Shown here piece by piece: positions 50,876 through 52,893 of a stretch of DNA of 52,893 nt; position 1 is the first letter of the stretch; every line of letters starts with the position of its first letter. The DNA lies in NCBI GenBank assembly GCA_947456505.1, contig CANGTC010000009.1, forward strand, positions 1 through 52,893, given 5' to 3'. A program made the position numbers and the translations under genes. This stretch comes from Beijerinckiaceae bacterium. Lineage in GTDB: Bacteria > Pseudomonadota > Alphaproteobacteria > Rhizobiales > Beijerinckiaceae. The notes under the pieces were generated by a model. That model ran no database searches, was not told the DNA's origin, and saw only the letters and a program-made list of their open reading frames with translations.

Positions 50876-52318
50876 TCAGGCGAAGCCTGGCGGTCGAGCG
50901 CAGCCGCCGAAGGCTTGCTCGATCAGGTGGGCGATCTGTATGCAGCGGTAATCGGTGAACTCCGGGCCAACCACTTCCGCCCCCACGGGCAGACCAGATT
51001 TGTTGAGACCCAGGGGTATGGTCGTCGCAGGCAGATAGGGCAAGGAAGCTATGGAAAGCCAGTAATAGGTGTCGGCCGCCGGGCGCGGCGCTCCGTTGAT
51101 CATGAACCTTTGCTCGGGCTTGGGAACGCCGGCCATGCGAGCAAAGGCAGGCGTTGTCGCGACGGGACTGATCAGGGCGTCATAGTCGCCAAAAAAAGCA
51201 CGCCACCGCCCTCGGACGTCCTCACGGCGATTATTGGCGGTAAGCCAATCGCGATGGGATTGGGTCAATCCGCATCGCATAAGCGTCTCATAGTCGCGGG
51301 CCATTCCCTCTCCCGCCTTGGCGGCGAGTTGTTCGAAGGCGGTGTCCGTTAGTCGGGCGGAGGTCGCACCACGCAACAAGGTCAGATATAGTTCATAGCC
51401 CTCCCAACTGCCGACTGGCGAGGAGACTTCGTCAACTCGCGCACCGGCCCGGCGTAAGCCATCCGCCAGGGTGCGAATGGCTCCTGTGATCGATGCATCG
51501 ACCGGAAAATGTTCGTCATCGGCAAGGACTGCAAAGCGGTAATCCTTGAGATGGGTCCGGGTCTCTCGGGGTAAAGACAGGCTCCAGGCGCCATCGCGAT
51601 CTGGATCAGGGCCAGCAAGAAGATCCATCGCCATGGACAGATCCAGCGCACTGCGCGCCAGCGGGCCAGCGACCGAAATGTCGCTCGGGGCTGTGTCGGC
51701 GCGCATCGAATGACCACGCATGGGCACGATCCCAAAGGTCGGTTTATGGCCGTAGACGCCGCAGAAATGGGCGGGGATACGAATCGATCCACCGATATCG
51801 CTACCAATTTCAAGGCCTGTTAATCCGGCCGCCAGAGCCGCCGCCGCCCCGCCGGACGACCCGCCAGGCGAACAGGCTGGATCCCAGGGGTTGAGCGTCT
51901 CTCCATAGACCGCGTTGAAACTCTGCCAGTCCGCAAGATCCTTCGGCACATTCGTCTTGCCAAAAATATTGGCGCCCGCGCCGCTCAACCGTTCAACCGC
52001 GAGCGCATTGGTTTGCGCAACATGTCCAGCGCGATCCGGGTGTCCAAATGTGGAGGGGAGGCCCGCGACGTCGAAAGATTCCTTCACGGTCATCGGCAGG
52101 CCATGCAAAGGTCCAAGGCTTCGTCCTGCGCGCAACGCCGCATCTGCAGCGTCCGCCTGCGTACGGGCCCTGTCTGTGTCAAGCACGACCACTGCGTTAA
52201 GGGCCTGACCAACACCTGCGAGCCGGTCAAGATACATTTCGAGGCAATCGCGGGCGCGAACTGCGCCGCTCGCTAGAGTGCGCGCCATGGTGACTGCAGA
52301 TTGATGGGGATTTAGCAT
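50876..52318 (-). CDS. Amidase-signature family amidase
   Basis: A 480-residue amidase with the complete triad: Lys79 (LPMTVKESFDVAG), cis-Ser154 (CSPGGSSGGAAAALAAG) and Ser178 (GSDIGGSIRIPAHFCG). It is of the general amidase class (GatA/FAAH-like) and not AtzE- or AtzF-like: the CSPGGSSGG and SIRIPAHFCGVYGHKPTFGI blocks are those of aryl- or aliphatic-amide hydrolases. The ATG at 52318 (MLNPHQSAVT) is taken; the ribosome site is weak and a frame extends upstream to 52366. It is convergent with the binding protein at 49895-50824. Confidence 0.87.
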   Translation of the reverse strand: MLNPHQSAVTMARTLASGAVRARDCLEMYLDRLAGVGQALNAVVVLDTDRARTQADAADAALRAGRSLGPLHGLPMTVKESFDVAGLPSTFGHPDRAGHVAQTNALAVERLSGAGANIFGKTNVPKDLADWQSFNAVYGETLNPWDPACSPGGSSGGAAAALAAGLTGLEIGSDIGGSIRIPAHFCGVYGHKPTFGIVPMRGHSMRADTAPSDISVAGPLARSALDLSMAMDLLAGPDPDRDGAWSLSLPRETRTHLKDYRFAVLADDEHFPVDASITGAIRTLADGLRRAGARVDEVSSPVGSWEGYELYLTLLRGATSARLTDTAFEQLAAKAGEGMARDYETLMRCGLTQSHRDWLTANNRREDVRGRWRAFFGDYDALISPVATTPAFARMAGVPKPEQRFMINGAPRPAADTYYWLSIASLPYLPATTIPLGLNKSGLPVGAEVVGPEFTDYRCIQIAHLIEQAFGGCARPPGFA

Positions 52319-52826
52319 GTTGGGGCCGCGTGCTTGGAGTTGTTGCTGTCCCAATCTATAGATCAAGACGCCTTCCGCAACCGAAACGTCAAATAGGCTG
52401 GCGCCGCATCGCCACTTGCCAAGACGACCAGCAACGAACCCGCAGCGAAGCGGCGCTTGTCGGATTGCATGAGTTTAAGCCGGTGCTGGTTTAATGCGCC
52501 TATGGCGCATGCTATCGCCCGCCACGATCACATCTGCAATTCAATGACGCCTTTCGGAATCAGGTTTTCATTCATGCGCTTGCCTCGCGCGCTGCATTAA
52601 GGCCGGCAGAACACGGTGGCGTCGAGACAAGCGTGATCCAGACATTTTTTCAATGGTGGGATCCAACTCAATCTATCGATACTATGAGTTTGTTTTATTT
52701 ATTATTTAAATAATACTTTTTATATCGCGGCGAAATGATATGGCTTTAGTGTCTGTCCGATGAGATGTTGCATTAATTGAATCATTTGTGATTCAAGAAA
52801 GGCTGCCTGATTCGAGGGAGCCTGTG
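52319..52826. other. Intergenic region before the IS5-type element
   Basis: About 510 bases without a supported gene. A hairpin ATGCGCC-TAT-GGCGCAT lies at 52494-52510. A minus-strand 15-codon frame (MNENLIPKGVIELQM) near 52540 could be a gene start fragment, but nothing follows. The DNA from about 52680 to 52745 is strongly AT-rich. The IS end is expected near 52745-52760 (GTGTCTGTCCGATGAG), but cannot be fixed without the other end. Confidence 0.35.
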
Positions 52827-52893
52827 ATGTGGACGACTGAAAATCGTGGACGTTATGATCGCAGCAGGTTGCGCTATCCGAGCGATTTGACGG
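52827..52893 (+). mobile_element. IS5-family transposase start (continues beyond window)
   Basis: The last 67 bases read MWTTENRGRYDRSRLRYPSD, then LT. This is the typical beginning of IS5-family (IS1031-like) transposases with the DRSGLRYPSDLTDAEW motif. Only the first 22 residues are in the window, so intactness cannot be judged. It marks the right border of the island-like region opposite the IS graveyard at 1-1144. Confidence 0.8.

Noticed and set aside
52494..52510. Hairpin ATGCGCC-TAT-GGCGCAT near the right edge
   Set aside because: A perfect but short stem without T-run and without an adjacent gene end on a fitting strand; not called a terminator.
1..52893. CRISPR arrays, tRNA or rRNA genes, replication origin
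   Set aside because: No regularly spaced repeats, cloverleaf-type sequences, rRNA blocks or iteron clusters were seen when reading through; a covariance-model scan was not possible here.

Overview
The window reads as accessory DNA from an alphaproteobacterium, most likely Hyphomicrobiales. This is inferred from the moderately high GC content, the densely overlapping ATGA/GTGA gene junctions, the recognisable gene families (BMP/nucleoside-type ABC system, AtzE/AtzG/AtzH set, paired photolyase-like genes, spore-coat-U fimbriae) and the insertion-sequence types. The genus cannot be named from sequence alone. No rRNA, tRNA, CRISPR array or replication origin was seen.

Layout. 1-1144 holds decayed insertion sequences (two IS3-type orfA fragments and one IS256-type fragment). 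1602-6322 is a four-gene chaperone-usher operon for spore-coat-U type fimbriae. 6708-7469 is an SDR oxidoreductase. 7521-10725 (minus) is a three-gene operon with two photolyase/cryptochrome-family proteins, one of which appears to carry its two domains in swapped order. 11369-35324 is the core: a large catabolic region with two import systems and about fifteen enzymes. 35328-38861 is a decayed regulator and a decayed peptide-type ABC transporter. 38895-39311 is an orphan allophanate-hydrolase C-terminal domain. 39875-43918 (minus) is an NMT1/Ssu-type ABC operon with an IclR regulator; its binding-protein gene has a premature amber codon. 44030-46540 has two metallo-beta-lactamase-fold hydrolases and a hydantoinase A remnant. 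46713-52318 has an NHL-repeat secreted protein, a GlcG/HbpS-like protein, two solute-binding proteins without permeases and an amidase. An IS5-type transposase begins at 52827 and runs off the window.

How it fits together. The strongest biochemical anchor is 27006-35324: a very close biuret hydrolase (BiuH) match, then AtzG (62 aa, DUF4089), AtzE (amidase) and AtzH (DUF3225). An AtzF-type amidase lies at 11369 and the AtzF C-terminal domain stands alone at 38895. Together these can take 1-carboxybiuret or biuret to allophanate and on to ammonia and CO2, i.e. the lower half of cyanuric-acid-type nitrogen catabolism. No cyanuric acid hydrolase/barbiturase is present. Instead the region carries a Rieske oxygenase, two FAD-linked oxidases, a creatininase-family cyclic amidohydrolase, two deaminase-type amidohydrolases, a RutB/RutC-like pair, a PuuE-like deacetylase and a 2-oxoglutarate/Fe(II)-type oxygenase. 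A nucleoside-type BMP ABC importer is interleaved with the hydrolase genes. My inference is a catabolic island for an N-rich heterocycle (purine-, pyrimidine-, hydantoin- or triazine-like) whose upper pathway is not assigned. Its surroundings are eroding, with a frameshift, internal deletions, a nonsense codon and IS remnants.
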